Source: Leisingera sp. ANG-M1
GTDB taxonomy: Bacteria; Pseudomonadota; Alphaproteobacteria; Rhodobacterales; Rhodobacteraceae
DNA length: 64,000 nucleotides
Reading direction: 5' to 3'
NCBI RefSeq assembly: GCF_000813745.1
Contig: NZ_JWLC01000025.1
Span: forward strand, 336,127-400,126
Shown: piece after piece, positions 38,060-46,450 of the stretch
Numbering within the stretch: the first letter of the stretch is position 1
How the letters are laid out: every line of letters begins with the position of its first letter
Position numbers and translations under genes: made by a program
Notes under the pieces: generated by a model
Told to the model about the DNA's origin: nothing
The model's input: only the letters and a program-made list of their open reading frames with translations
The model's database searches: none

Positions 38060-40473
38060 CCCGCGCCGCACTGCACGCGGTCCTGTCGCATTGGTGGCGG
38101 CATCCGCTGCAACTCGCGACCTTGATGGCGGGATTGGCGCTGGCAACGGGCCTTTGGTCGGCGGTTCAAGCCATCAACGCCGAGGCGCGCGCCAGCTATG
38201 CCCGTGCTGCGGAACAGCTTGGCACCGCTGGCGCCGACCGCTTGCTTGCGGAGAACGGCACGATCCCGCTGGGCCGTTATGCCGCCTTGCGGCGTGCAGG
38301 ATGGAACCTGGCGCCTGTCCTGGAAGGCACTGTCAGGTTCGGCCGCCAAAGCTTTGATCTTATGGGGGTTGATCTTCTTAACCACCCGATGGTCGCAAAT
38401 TTGGCGAATGCGGCAGAACAAGACGGCGTGCAGCCATTGGACGCGCTGCTGCCGTCCGGTCGGCTGTTTGCGCACCCGGCCACAGCAATCGCGCTTGAGG
38501 CCAACCAAACTCCCTATCCTGTCACGTCTACGGAGGCGCTGCCCCGCAATGTTGTGGCCGCGGACCTGAGTCTCGCCAGCCGGCTGCTGCGCCAGCCGAA
38601 AAGCCTGAGCTATCTTTTGATACTGCCCGATCAGCTGCCTGGCCTCCGGCCGCTTGCCGAAATTGCGCCTGGGCTTATCCACGCCAAAGCGGACTCGGCG
38701 TCGGCTGATACCGCACGTCTGACAGATAGTTTCCATCTGAATCTGACCGCCTTTGGCTTGCTCTCTTTTGCTGTTGGCCTGTTCATTGTTCAAGGCGCCA
38801 TTCTATTGAGCCTGGAGCAGCGCCGCGGGCTGATCCGGACCCTGCGCGGCCTTGGTGTCCCAATGGGCCTGCTTGTTGCAGTGTTTGCAGCTGAGCTTGC
38901 CTTTGTTGCCTTGGCCGCCGGGCTGGCCGGATTGGCGGGCGGCTACTTTGTTGCGGCGGCACTGCTGCCCGGGGTCAGCGCAACTTTGGCAGGTCTTTAC
39001 GGAGCTCCCGTCGAAGGCAGTTTGTCGCTGCGCCCGGTCTGGGCTTTGTCGGGGCTTGCTATGGCGTTTGGCGGTACAGTCCTTGCCGGGGCTCAGTCGC
39101 TGTTTGCGATATGGCGTATGCCGCTGCTGAGCGCGCCCGCGGCCCATGCCCGCGGTCAGCAGGCCGGCAGATCCCAGTGGGGCTCTGCCATTGCCGGCAT
39201 TGCATGTATTCTGGTCGGCATTCTCATCCTGAAAACCTTTCAGGGGCTTCTTGCCGGATTTGCCTTCCTCGGAGGCCTGATGCTGGGTGCCGCCATGGTT
39301 CTTCCCTTGCTGATCTCTGCCGGGTTGTTGCTGGGCGCGCGGCTGGCCCGGAGACCATTCAGCGCCTGGCTTTGGGCAGATACAAGGGCCCAACTGCCTG
39401 GAATGTCGCTGGCCCTGATGGCCCTCCTCCTGGCGCTGGCTACGAATATCGGCGTTGGAACAATGGTTTCCAGCTTCCGGCTCACCTTCAACGGCTGGCT
39501 TGATCAGCGCCTGTCCGCCGAGGTTTATGTCACGGCAACCAGCGACGCGCAGGGAGCCGAACTAGCAACCTGGCTCAACCAGAAAGGAATCAGGGTTCTG
39601 CCGATCCGGCGCCACGATCTGCGCTTCAGAGGGGCTCCGCTGCGCTTGTACGGGGTTATTGACGACGCGACCTACCGGGACAACTGGCCAATGCTGCAAA
39701 GCCTGCCGGATGCATGGGATCAGGTTGCCGCCGGCAAGGCCCTGCTGGTCAACGAGCAGCTTGCAAACCGTCACGGGTTGTCTCCCGGAGCCGAGCTCCG
39801 GATCGCGGCTGGCTGGGAGATGACCATAGCCGGGATTTACTCCGACTACGGCAACCCCAATGGCCAGGCAATTGTGTCTTTGCCAGAGTTGCTCCAGCAC
39901 GCTCCGGATATTGCGAACCGTCAATTCGGCTTGCGCCTGCCGCCTGATCAGCTGCCGGAAACTATTAGCGAAATCCGGAAAGCTTTTGAAATACCGCGGG
40001 AAAACATCATTGATCAGGCCGAGCTCAAGGCGCGATCCTTATCTGTCTTCGACCGAACCTTTGTGATCACCGCGGCACTAAACCTGCTCACCCTTGGGGT
40101 GGCGGGATTTGCCATGCTGACAAGCCTGCTTACACTGTGGAGCCAGCGGTTGCCGCAATTGGCGCCAGTCTGGGCGATGGGCGTGACCCGCCGGCAGCTG
40201 GCTGCTGCCGAATTGCTGCGGAGCCTTCTGCTTGCAGCCATCACGGCGTTGCTGGCTTTGCCTTTAGGGCTGGTGCTGGCCTGGGCGCTGCTAGCGGTGA
40301 TCAATGTCGAGGCCTTCGGGTGGAAACTGCCTATGTATCTGTTCCCAATTGACTGGCTGCGCCTGTTCCTGCTTGCACTGCTGGCCGCAGTGGCCGCCGC
40401 GGCTTTGCCCGCTCTGCGTCTCAGCCGGTTGGACCCGGCAGAATTGCTCAAGGTGTTTGCCCATGAACGCTAA
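38056..40473 (+). CDS. ABC transporter permease, FtsX-like
   Basis: An 805-residue permease with two FtsX-type membrane halves joined by a large extracytoplasmic region. There are about ten hydrophobic segments: one near the N-terminus, a block in the middle (about 235-460) and three at the C-terminus. The layout matches MacB/YbbP/AttF-G-type permeases that act with lipids or exported proteins rather than pump small solutes. It ends by overlapping the lipocalin-like gene by 11 bp. The substrate is unknown. Confidence 0.9.
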   Translation: MTRAALHAVLSHWWRHPLQLATLMAGLALATGLWSAVQAINAEARASYARAAEQLGTAGADRLLAENGTIPLGRYAALRRAGWNLAPVLEGTVRFGRQSFDLMGVDLLNHPMVANLANAAEQDGVQPLDALLPSGRLFAHPATAIALEANQTPYPVTSTEALPRNVVAADLSLASRLLRQPKSLSYLLILPDQLPGLRPLAEIAPGLIHAKADSASADTARLTDSFHLNLTAFGLLSFAVGLFIVQGAILLSLEQRRGLIRTLRGLGVPMGLLVAVFAAELAFVALAAGLAGLAGGYFVAAALLPGVSATLAGLYGAPVEGSLSLRPVWALSGLAMAFGGTVLAGAQSLFAIWRMPLLSAPAAHARGQQAGRSQWGSAIAGIACILVGILILKTFQGLLAGFAFLGGLMLGAAMVLPLLISAGLLLGARLARRPFSAWLWADTRAQLPGMSLALMALLLALATNIGVGTMVSSFRLTFNGWLDQRLSAEVYVTATSDAQGAELATWLNQKGIRVLPIRRHDLRFRGAPLRLYGVIDDATYRDNWPMLQSLPDAWDQVAAGKALLVNEQLANRHGLSPGAELRIAAGWEMTIAGIYSDYGNPNGQAIVSLPELLQHAPDIANRQFGLRLPPDQLPETISEIRKAFEIPRENIIDQAELKARSLSVFDRTFVITAALNLLTLGVAGFAMLTSLLTLWSQRLPQLAPVWAMGVTRRQLAAAELLRSLLLAAITALLALPLGLVLAWALLAVINVEAFGWKLPMYLFPIDWLRLFLLALLAAVAAAALPALRLSRLDPAELLKVFAHER

Positions 40474-41512
40474 ATCTGCATTGTCTTTGCTCCTTGCCGG
40501 CTGGGCTGCTACAGCCCAGGCTCAAGGGTTTGCCGGGCTGGGCAGCGATGCTGAAGGCTTTGCAATACCGCAACGGGGTTATCAGCTTTCCTTTCCGCAA
40601 GACCACGGGGCCCACCCGGATTTCCGCATTGAATGGTGGTACTTAACCGCCAACCTTAAAAGCGCATCCGGAACCAGGTTCGGCATCCAGTGGACTCTTT
40701 TCCGGTCCGCTTTAGCCCCGGGTGAAGCCGACGGGTGGCAGAGCCCGCAAATCTGGATGGCCCATGCAGCGGTGACAGAGTCCGACCGTCATCTGTTCGC
40801 CGAGCGCATTGCCCGCGGCGGAATTGGCCAGGCTGGGGTATCAGCAAACCCCTTCGAAGCATGGATCGACGGCTGGCAGATGCGGTCAACAGACGGTGCT
40901 CTTGAAGAACTGCAGCTAACCGCCTCAGGAAAAGCGTTTTCCTACGACTTAAAGCTGTCCGCCGAAGGGCCTTTGGTTAAACACGGCGAAAATGGCTATT
41001 CCGTGAAATCAGAGAGCGGTCAGGCAAGCTATTACTATTCGCAGCCGCATTACCAAGTCACTGGCACGCTGGATCTGCCGGAAGGAACGGTGGACGTGAG
41101 CGGCCACGGATGGCTGGACCGGGAATGGTCAAGCCAGCCATTGGCAGAGGATCAAAGCGGATGGGACTGGTTCTCGCTCAGCTTTGACAGCGGTGACAAA
41201 CTGATGGGCTTTATCCTGCGCGGCGACAGTGGCAATTACACGTCAGGAACCTGGATTTCAGCAGGTGGCACGGCAAAGCCGCTTGCCGAAGGCAGCTTTC
41301 AAGCAGAACCGTTGGAGTTTAGCAATGTCGAGGGGCGCCGGATCCCCACCCGGTGGCAAATCAAACTGCCGCAAAGAAACGTTTCCGCGGAAGTTCAGGC
41401 ACTTAATCCGCAAAGCTGGATGGGAACATCATTTTCCTACTGGGAGGGGCCCGTAACGGTGAACGGCAGCCACAACGGCACGGGGTACCTGGAAATGACC
41501 GGCTATGAATAA
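40463..41512 (+). CDS. Exported lipocalin/CrtC-like (AttH-type) protein
   Basis: A 349-residue protein with a signal peptide (LLLAGWAATAQA) followed by two beta-rich lipocalin-like domains of the CrtC/AttH family. It shows HPDFRIEWWYLTANL, GIQWTLFRSAL, MAHAAVTE, SGHGWLDREWSSQPLAEDQSGWDWFSLSFDSG and PTRWQIKLP. CrtC is a carotenoid 1,2-hydratase, but AttH relatives next to FtsX-type ABC genes have no known enzyme activity. It probably handles a hydrophobic ligand in the periplasm. The start overlaps the permease end; the context suggests it is a dedicated partner of this ABC system. Confidence 0.85.
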   Translation: MNAKSALSLLLAGWAATAQAQGFAGLGSDAEGFAIPQRGYQLSFPQDHGAHPDFRIEWWYLTANLKSASGTRFGIQWTLFRSALAPGEADGWQSPQIWMAHAAVTESDRHLFAERIARGGIGQAGVSANPFEAWIDGWQMRSTDGALEELQLTASGKAFSYDLKLSAEGPLVKHGENGYSVKSESGQASYYYSQPHYQVTGTLDLPEGTVDVSGHGWLDREWSSQPLAEDQSGWDWFSLSFDSGDKLMGFILRGDSGNYTSGTWISAGGTAKPLAEGSFQAEPLEFSNVEGRRIPTRWQIKLPQRNVSAEVQALNPQSWMGTSFSYWEGPVTVNGSHNGTGYLEMTGYE

Positions 41513-41539
41513 GGGCGCCCTAAAGCGCCCTTAAGTTTT
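41511..41539 (+). terminator. Terminator after ABC-lipocalin operon
   Basis: AAGGGCGC/GCGCCCTT stem with a CCTAAA loop overlaps the lipocalin stop and is followed by AAGTTTT. It also sits at the end of the converging usp gene. Confidence 0.75.
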
Positions 41540-41970
41540 CAACGGACCACAAAGACCGAACAATCTGAATGCCGGATCACCCGGGCCGCATTCGGCCCGA
41601 GCAGATAATCCTTCAAATCCGGCTTATGCGCACCAATCACGATCAGACCGCTGCCGGCGGTTTCTGCGACCTTCAGGATCTCCTGATAGGCTGTGCCTGT
41701 TGCCACCAGATGGCGGACCTTTGCGTTCCGTTTCTCGCCAAGCACACTGGCACAAAGTTCGCCAAGGCGCTCCGTGGTGTCCTTTACTGCCTTTTCGTGG
41801 TGATGCTCCTCGAAAAAACCCGACACCCAGCTTTCGCCGAAGTCTGGCAAGACGTTGACAACATCAAGTTGCACACCGTCGAGATCAGCCAGACGGGCGG
41901 CCTGGGTCAGCACTTTTTCATCGCAGCTCCGGTCGCTCAATTCCAAGGCGCAAAGCACAGGTTTGCTCAT
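41539..41970 (-). CDS. Universal stress protein (UspA family)
   Basis: A 143-residue nucleotide-binding-fold protein. VLCALELSDRS at the start and the C-terminal GLIVIGAHKPDLKDYLLGPNAARVIRHSDCSVFVVR block match the ATP-binding UspA subgroup (G-2x-G-9x-G-S/T loop near GAHKPDLKDYLLGPNAARV). The start overlaps the end of the TRAP permease gene (ATGA), suggesting a dedicated regulator, as TeaD is for TeaABC in Halomonas. The exact influence is inferred. Confidence 0.85.
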   Translation of the reverse strand: MSKPVLCALELSDRSCDEKVLTQAARLADLDGVQLDVVNVLPDFGESWVSGFFEEHHHEKAVKDTTERLGELCASVLGEKRNAKVRHLVATGTAYQEILKVAETAGSGLIVIGAHKPDLKDYLLGPNAARVIRHSDCSVFVVR

Positions 41971-44576
41971 GCCGGTACTCCTTCTTGTTCACGTGCCCGG
42001 CCGCGCTGCAGCAGAGCAACCAATCCAACCAGCAGCAAGGCGGGCAAAAAGATCAGTTCCTTGGGAAGCTGGCTGGCAGGCGCCTGGATCGCAACGATCT
42101 GAACCGGATCGTCGGCATAGAAATCAAAGCTGTCCAGAGACGGTGCTGCGGGTGTTCCGAACATTGGTTCATCCAATTTGACAACCCCGTCCTCTTCAAG
42201 CAGCAGCAGGCCGAAAGCATCAACTTCCCGCTGACCGTCCGTGCCGCCGGAAGTCAGGATCAATGTGGTCGACTTGATCTCGGACGTGTCGAAATCAGGG
42301 CCTTGCACGGTGATCCTCATTTCCGAACCAGCTTCCGCTGCATCCAGTGCCTGCACCAGTTCGGCAGGCGGGACTTGGGCATACGGGGGCATTATGCGGT
42401 CCATGAAGAAGTCCGGCCGGAACAGCGCAAAGGCCGCTGCAATCAGCAGGATGCTCTCATAGATCCGGCTGCGGCTGACGAAATAGCCCATGGTGCCGGC
42501 GGTGAAAACCAAAATGGCAATCGTCGCCGATATGGCCACAAGTATCCCCTGGGTCCAAGTCACATCAATCAGCAAGAGATCGGTGTTGAAGATGAACACA
42601 AACGGCAGCGCCACCGTTCGCAAGCTGTAGAAGAAGGCGGTGAAGCCGGTACGGATCGCGTCACCACCGGACACTGCAGCAGCCGCAAAGCTGGCCAGCC
42701 CCACCGGCGGCGTCACATCCGCCATGATACCAAAGTAGAACACAAACAGATGCACAGCGATCAGCGGCACGATCAAGCCGGACTGGGCGCCAAGCTCAAC
42801 AACCACACCGGCCATCAGCGAGCTGACAACGATGTAGTTTGCAGTGGTCGGAAGCCCCATACCCAAAACAAGCGACAGCAAACCGACCATCACCAGCATC
42901 AGGATCAGGTTGCCGCCGGAGACAAACTCAACCAGGTCAGCCATCACCTGGCCCACGCCGGTCAGCGTCACGGTGCCCACGATCACGCCGGCAGTCGCCG
43001 TCGCCAGCGCGATACCGATCATATTGCGGGCGCCGTCAATCAGCCCGTTCCACAGGTCCGTGACACCTTCAACGAAGGTCTCCATCATATTGCTTTGACC
43101 GCGGAAAATTGCCTTGAGCGGTTTCTGGGTCAGCAGGATCACAAACAGCAGCGCCGTGGCCCAGAAGGCGGACAAGCCGGGAGACTTCTGCTCGATCATC
43201 AGGAAGTAAACCAGCACGATAATCGGCAGCAGGTAATGAAGACCCGCCTTATAGATCTCTGCCACCACCGGCAGTTCAACCTTTTTGGCGTTGGGATCAT
43301 CCGGCACCAGATCATCGACACCGGACGCCAGCCACAACAGCCCGACGTAAACTGCAACCAGAAGGGCTGACAAGGTCAGGCCGGAAGCATTCGGCATCGC
43401 TGCCACGATCCATTTCACCGGGTATTGCACGCCGTAGCAAAGCCCGGCAAAGCCGGCAAAGAACAGCGCCATACCGCCAATGGTACGGCCCATGGAGACA
43501 ACGCGGTTGCCCAGCGTCGGCATGTTTCGCTTCACCGCTTCCAGGTGCACGATGTAGACCAGCGCGATGTAAGAGATCGCGGCCGGCAGGAACGCATGGG
43601 TGATCACCTCGACATAGGAGATGCCCACGTATTCCACCATCAGGAAGGCCGCAGCCCCCATAACCGGCGGCATGATCTGGCCATTGACTGAAGAGGCGAC
43701 CTCGACCGAGCCGGCTTGCTCGCTGGTAAAGCCAACACGTTTCATAAGCGGGATGGTAAAGGTGCCGGTGGTCACCACATTGGCAATCGAGGATCCGGAG
43801 ATCAGGCCGGTTGCGGCAGAACCCACCACGGCCGCCTTTGCCGGACCGCCGCGAAGGTGGCCCAGGGCACCGAACGCCATTTTGATGAAGTAGTTCCCTG
43901 CCCCGGCCTTATCAAGAAGCGCACCGAAAAGCACGAAAAGAAAGACAAATTTTGTCGATACACCCAAAGCAATGCCAAACACCCCCTCTGAGGTGATCCA
44001 CATGTGGCTCATTGCCTTTTTCAGGCTGGCGCCTTTCCAGCGGATGACTTCGGGCACCCACTCAGACGAACCGAAGAACACGTAAGCCAAAAAGATCGTC
44101 GCGATAATCGCCATCGCCGGGCCAAGCGCTCGGCGGGCGGCCTCGAACAGCAATATCAGACCGACAAGGGCAAACCACTTGTCGACATCATCGGCCAACC
44201 CGCCGGAATCGACGATTTTCTGGTAGAAAATATAGCCATAGAGCGCAATGCCGGTCCCCAAAACGGCAAAAACCCAATCCTGAATGGGAATGTATCCCCG
44301 GGGACTGGATTTAAGCGCGGGATAGGCCGCATAGGCCAGGAACAGCGCAAAGGCCAAATGGATCTGCCGCGAATTGTTGATCACGCTGCCGGGCAGCAGC
44401 TGATTGGCCAGCGGCGAGGCCAGAATAACTTGGAAAACAGACCAGATGACGGCGACAACAGCCAGAAATACCCCCACGCTCCCCACCGGGTTACGGGCGC
44501 CGGCGTCGGAGGACGCGACCAGTTCCTGAAGCTCTTCTTCGCTGAGCGGTCGATTTCCCTGAGCATCGGATGTCAT
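41967..44576 (-). CDS. TRAP transporter fused 4TM/12TM permease (TAXI type)
   Basis: An 869-residue permease in which the small DctQ-like and large DctM-like parts are fused, with about 18 hydrophobic segments. Characteristic pieces are GSAATGLISGSSIANVVTTGTFTIP, VNGQIMPPVMGAAAFLM, GMGLPTTANYIVV and DVTPPVGLASFAAAAVSGGD. The C-terminal about 110 residues form an extra-membrane domain before a last helix. It uses a sodium gradient with a periplasmic binding protein; the substrate is unknown. The TAXI receptor gene lies 109 bp upstream and usp overlaps its stop. Confidence 0.93.
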   Translation of the reverse strand: MTSDAQGNRPLSEEELQELVASSDAGARNPVGSVGVFLAVVAVIWSVFQVILASPLANQLLPGSVINNSRQIHLAFALFLAYAAYPALKSSPRGYIPIQDWVFAVLGTGIALYGYIFYQKIVDSGGLADDVDKWFALVGLILLFEAARRALGPAMAIIATIFLAYVFFGSSEWVPEVIRWKGASLKKAMSHMWITSEGVFGIALGVSTKFVFLFVLFGALLDKAGAGNYFIKMAFGALGHLRGGPAKAAVVGSAATGLISGSSIANVVTTGTFTIPLMKRVGFTSEQAGSVEVASSVNGQIMPPVMGAAAFLMVEYVGISYVEVITHAFLPAAISYIALVYIVHLEAVKRNMPTLGNRVVSMGRTIGGMALFFAGFAGLCYGVQYPVKWIVAAMPNASGLTLSALLVAVYVGLLWLASGVDDLVPDDPNAKKVELPVVAEIYKAGLHYLLPIIVLVYFLMIEQKSPGLSAFWATALLFVILLTQKPLKAIFRGQSNMMETFVEGVTDLWNGLIDGARNMIGIALATATAGVIVGTVTLTGVGQVMADLVEFVSGGNLILMLVMVGLLSLVLGMGLPTTANYIVVSSLMAGVVVELGAQSGLIVPLIAVHLFVFYFGIMADVTPPVGLASFAAAAVSGGDAIRTGFTAFFYSLRTVALPFVFIFNTDLLLIDVTWTQGILVAISATIAILVFTAGTMGYFVSRSRIYESILLIAAAFALFRPDFFMDRIMPPYAQVPPAELVQALDAAEAGSEMRITVQGPDFDTSEIKSTTLILTSGGTDGQREVDAFGLLLLEEDGVVKLDEPMFGTPAAPSLDSFDFYADDPVQIVAIQAPASQLPKELIFLPALLLVGLVALLQRGRAREQEGVPA

Positions 44577-44647
44577 GGATAATCTCCCCTTGAGCCGCTA
44601 CCTAAGGGCGCGGCCTCAATGTATTTCCCCTTCCCCGGGGAATGAAA

Positions 44648-44667
44648 CGGGGCGCTGCTGCGCCCCG
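44648..44667 (-). terminator. Intergenic hairpin between TAXI and permease genes
   Basis: CGGGGCGC/GCGCCCCG stem with a four-base loop just after the TAXI stop, followed on the minus strand by TTTCATT. It would give partial termination or 3'-end protection and so more binding protein than permease. Confidence 0.5.
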
Positions 44668-44685
44668 CTCTAAGGTCTCGGCCGA

Positions 44686-45657
44686 TTACTCGATCCAGCC
44701 TTTTTCCTTGTAGTACTTGGCCGCGCCGGGATGCAGCGGGGCCGACAGGCCGTCTGCAATCATTTCTTCCGGCTTCAGGTTTGCAAAGGCCGGGTGCAGC
44801 TTTTTGAAGGCGTCGAAGTTTTCGAACACCGAGCTGACCACAGCGTAGACCGCGTCTTCGGACACGTCCGCCGAAGTCACAAAGGTCGCGCCCACGCCAA
44901 AGGTCTGGGTGTCCGCATCAGAGCCGCGGTACATGCCGCCAGGGATGGTGGCGGTGCGGTAGAAGGAGTTGTCGCCTACCAGCTTGTCAACCGCTTCGCC
45001 GTCGACGGTCACCAGAACAGAGTCACAGGCGGTGGTGGCTTCCTGGATCGAGCCCGACGGGTGGCCGACGGTGTAGATCATCGCGTCGATCTGGTTGTCG
45101 CACAGCGCTGCTGACTGCTCGGCCGCCTTCAGCTCGGTTGCCAGAGCGAAATCTTCCATGCCCCAGCCTTTGGCCTCCATCAGCACTTCCATGGTGCCGC
45201 GCTGGCCAGAGCCCGGGTTGCCGATGTTAACGCGCTTGCCCTTAAGGTCGTCGAAGGTGGAGATACCGGAATCGGCCCGTGCCACGACGGTGAACGGTTC
45301 GGGGTGCACCGAGAACACCGCACGCAGGCCGTCAAAGGCGCCCTTGTCCTCAAACTTGGAGGTACCGTTATATGCATGGTACTGCCAGTCGGACTGGGCC
45401 ACACCGAACTGCAGCTCGCCTTCGCGGATGGTGTTGATGTTGTAGACCGAACCGCCGGTGGATTCGACGGCGCACTTGAAGCCGTGCTCCTTGCGGCCCT
45501 TGTTGACCAGACGGCAGATGGCGCCGCCGGTCGGATAATAAACACCGGTCACGCCGCCGGTGCCGATGGTGATGTATTCCTGAGCAAATGCTGCGGGTGC
45601 CGCAAAGGACGCCGCCACCAATGCACCGATAGCCAGCTTGGTGTGTTTCATGATCAA
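44686..45657 (-). CDS. TAXI-family TRAP transporter solute-binding protein
   Basis: A 323-residue periplasmic receptor. After the signal peptide ([17 protein letters not shown]) come [59 protein letters not shown] and [11 protein letters not shown], hallmarks of TAXI proteins. Ligands reported for the class include dicarboxylates and glutamate, but the ligand here is not predictable. The first ATG has GGAG seven bases upstream; two codons later an alternative ATG exists. Three TTGACGCA motifs lie in its upstream region. Confidence 0.92.
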   Translation of the reverse strand: MIMKHTKLAIGALVAASFAAPAAFAQEYITIGTGGVTGVYYPTGGAICRLVNKGRKEHGFKCAVESTGGSVYNINTIREGELQFGVAQSDWQYHAYNGTSKFEDKGAFDGLRAVFSVHPEPFTVVARADSGISTFDDLKGKRVNIGNPGSGQRGTMEVLMEAKGWGMEDFALATELKAAEQSAALCDNQIDAMIYTVGHPSGSIQEATTACDSVLVTVDGEAVDKLVGDNSFYRTATIPGGMYRGSDADTQTFGVGATFVTSADVSEDAVYAVVSSVFENFDAFKKLHPAFANLKPEEMIADGLSAPLHPGAAKYYKEKGWIE

Positions 45658-46163
45658 GTCTCTCCCACTTGTCTTATGATTTACAGCCCGGCCCGGACCG
45701 GCTGTGAAAACGGCTTTGCGGGGCTTTCACAGCCTGGTGAATTCAGCCGCCAGGCAAGGCGTGTGCGGTTATTTTGCACGCGCAGCAGGGTTTCATTGGC
45801 ACTTGCCCAAGTCAAGGGTGCTATTTATTGACGCACCCCGAGAGACGGTATTTCTCTCTTAATTGACGCAAGTTACGCTTTTTTCCCCGTCAAGACCCCG
45901 GCCACCGAACCGTAAAAGCACAAAAAAGTTCCTTGCGTCAGGACGCAGGTCCCGCGCGATTCTTTTATCCCGCTTCGGCCGGCTCGATTCCCACCGTTTC
46001 AGGGCATTTCCCAGCGCGGAAAAACCAGCGCAAAACTTCCGTTCATTAACAAAGAAAGCCGTGACAAAACGACGGCGTGACGCTAGTAAGCATCAAATAA
46101 TAAATTGAGCGGCGGTTCAAGAAACCGTTGCCATGACCAACATTTGACAGGGAGCTTGCAGCA
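45658..46163. other. Intergenic promoter region upstream of TAXI gene
   Basis: 506 bp with no supported gene. It contains two copies of TTGACGCA (45828-45835, 45863-45870), one in inverse orientation (45933-45940, part of TGCGTC-AG-GACGCA), and a GAGAGA/TCTCTC inverted repeat (45840-45858). Likely the transporter's control region. Confidence 0.45.
45828..45947. promoter_or_regulatory. TTGACGCA motif cluster
   Basis: Three copies of the octamer TTGACGCA or its complement within 120 bp, the third forming an inverted repeat with GACGCA. They lie 170-290 bp upstream of the TAXI start. A repeated operator is suggested; no regulator is known. Confidence 0.35.
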
Positions 46164-46412
46164 ATGCTGCTTAGCCAAGTGATTTACGACAATCCGTCTT
46201 TGACGGATTTCTGGGCGTTGGAACGCTGCGTCTCAGCCGAAGCCCGGAAAATTCCGCGGGAGGCAAACGCGCCTCTGACTTGTGACGTGGAGCCGGAATT
46301 CCGTTGCACGCCGCGGAAGTGGGAATTGATCCTTGCCGCAGCGCACGAGCGCGGGTTGCGGGCCCGGCAAGCGCAACAGTCATCTGCCGAAAGAGGCTTT
46401 GCCGCCGCGTAG
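46164..46412 (+). CDS. Small hypothetical protein
   Basis: 82 codons starting MLLSQVIYDNPSLTDFWALERCVS, with GGGAG about 10 bases before the ATG. The protein is mostly helical and charged, with no recognised domain, signal or membrane segment. It converges on the RND permease gene. It could be real or a chance frame; a translated-homolog search would decide. Confidence 0.45.
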   Translation: MLLSQVIYDNPSLTDFWALERCVSAEARKIPREANAPLTCDVEPEFRCTPRKWELILAAAHERGLRARQAQQSSAERGFAAA

Positions 46413-46416
46413 CAGT

Positions 46417-46440
46417 CCCGCCTGCCGGATGGCAAGCGGG
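46417..46440 (-). terminator. Stem-loop after RND permease gene
   Basis: CCCGC-x-TGCC/GGCA-x-GCGGG stem with a GGAT loop and one mismatch, located 10 bp after the RND stop. No T-tract follows, so its strength is uncertain. Confidence 0.4.
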
Positions 46441-46450
46441 ATCTGCGGTT

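Noticed and set aside
41985..43370. 461-codon frame opposite the TRAP permease
   Set aside because: Rich in Gln/His/Arg, no motif; the permease has clear family motifs on the other strand.
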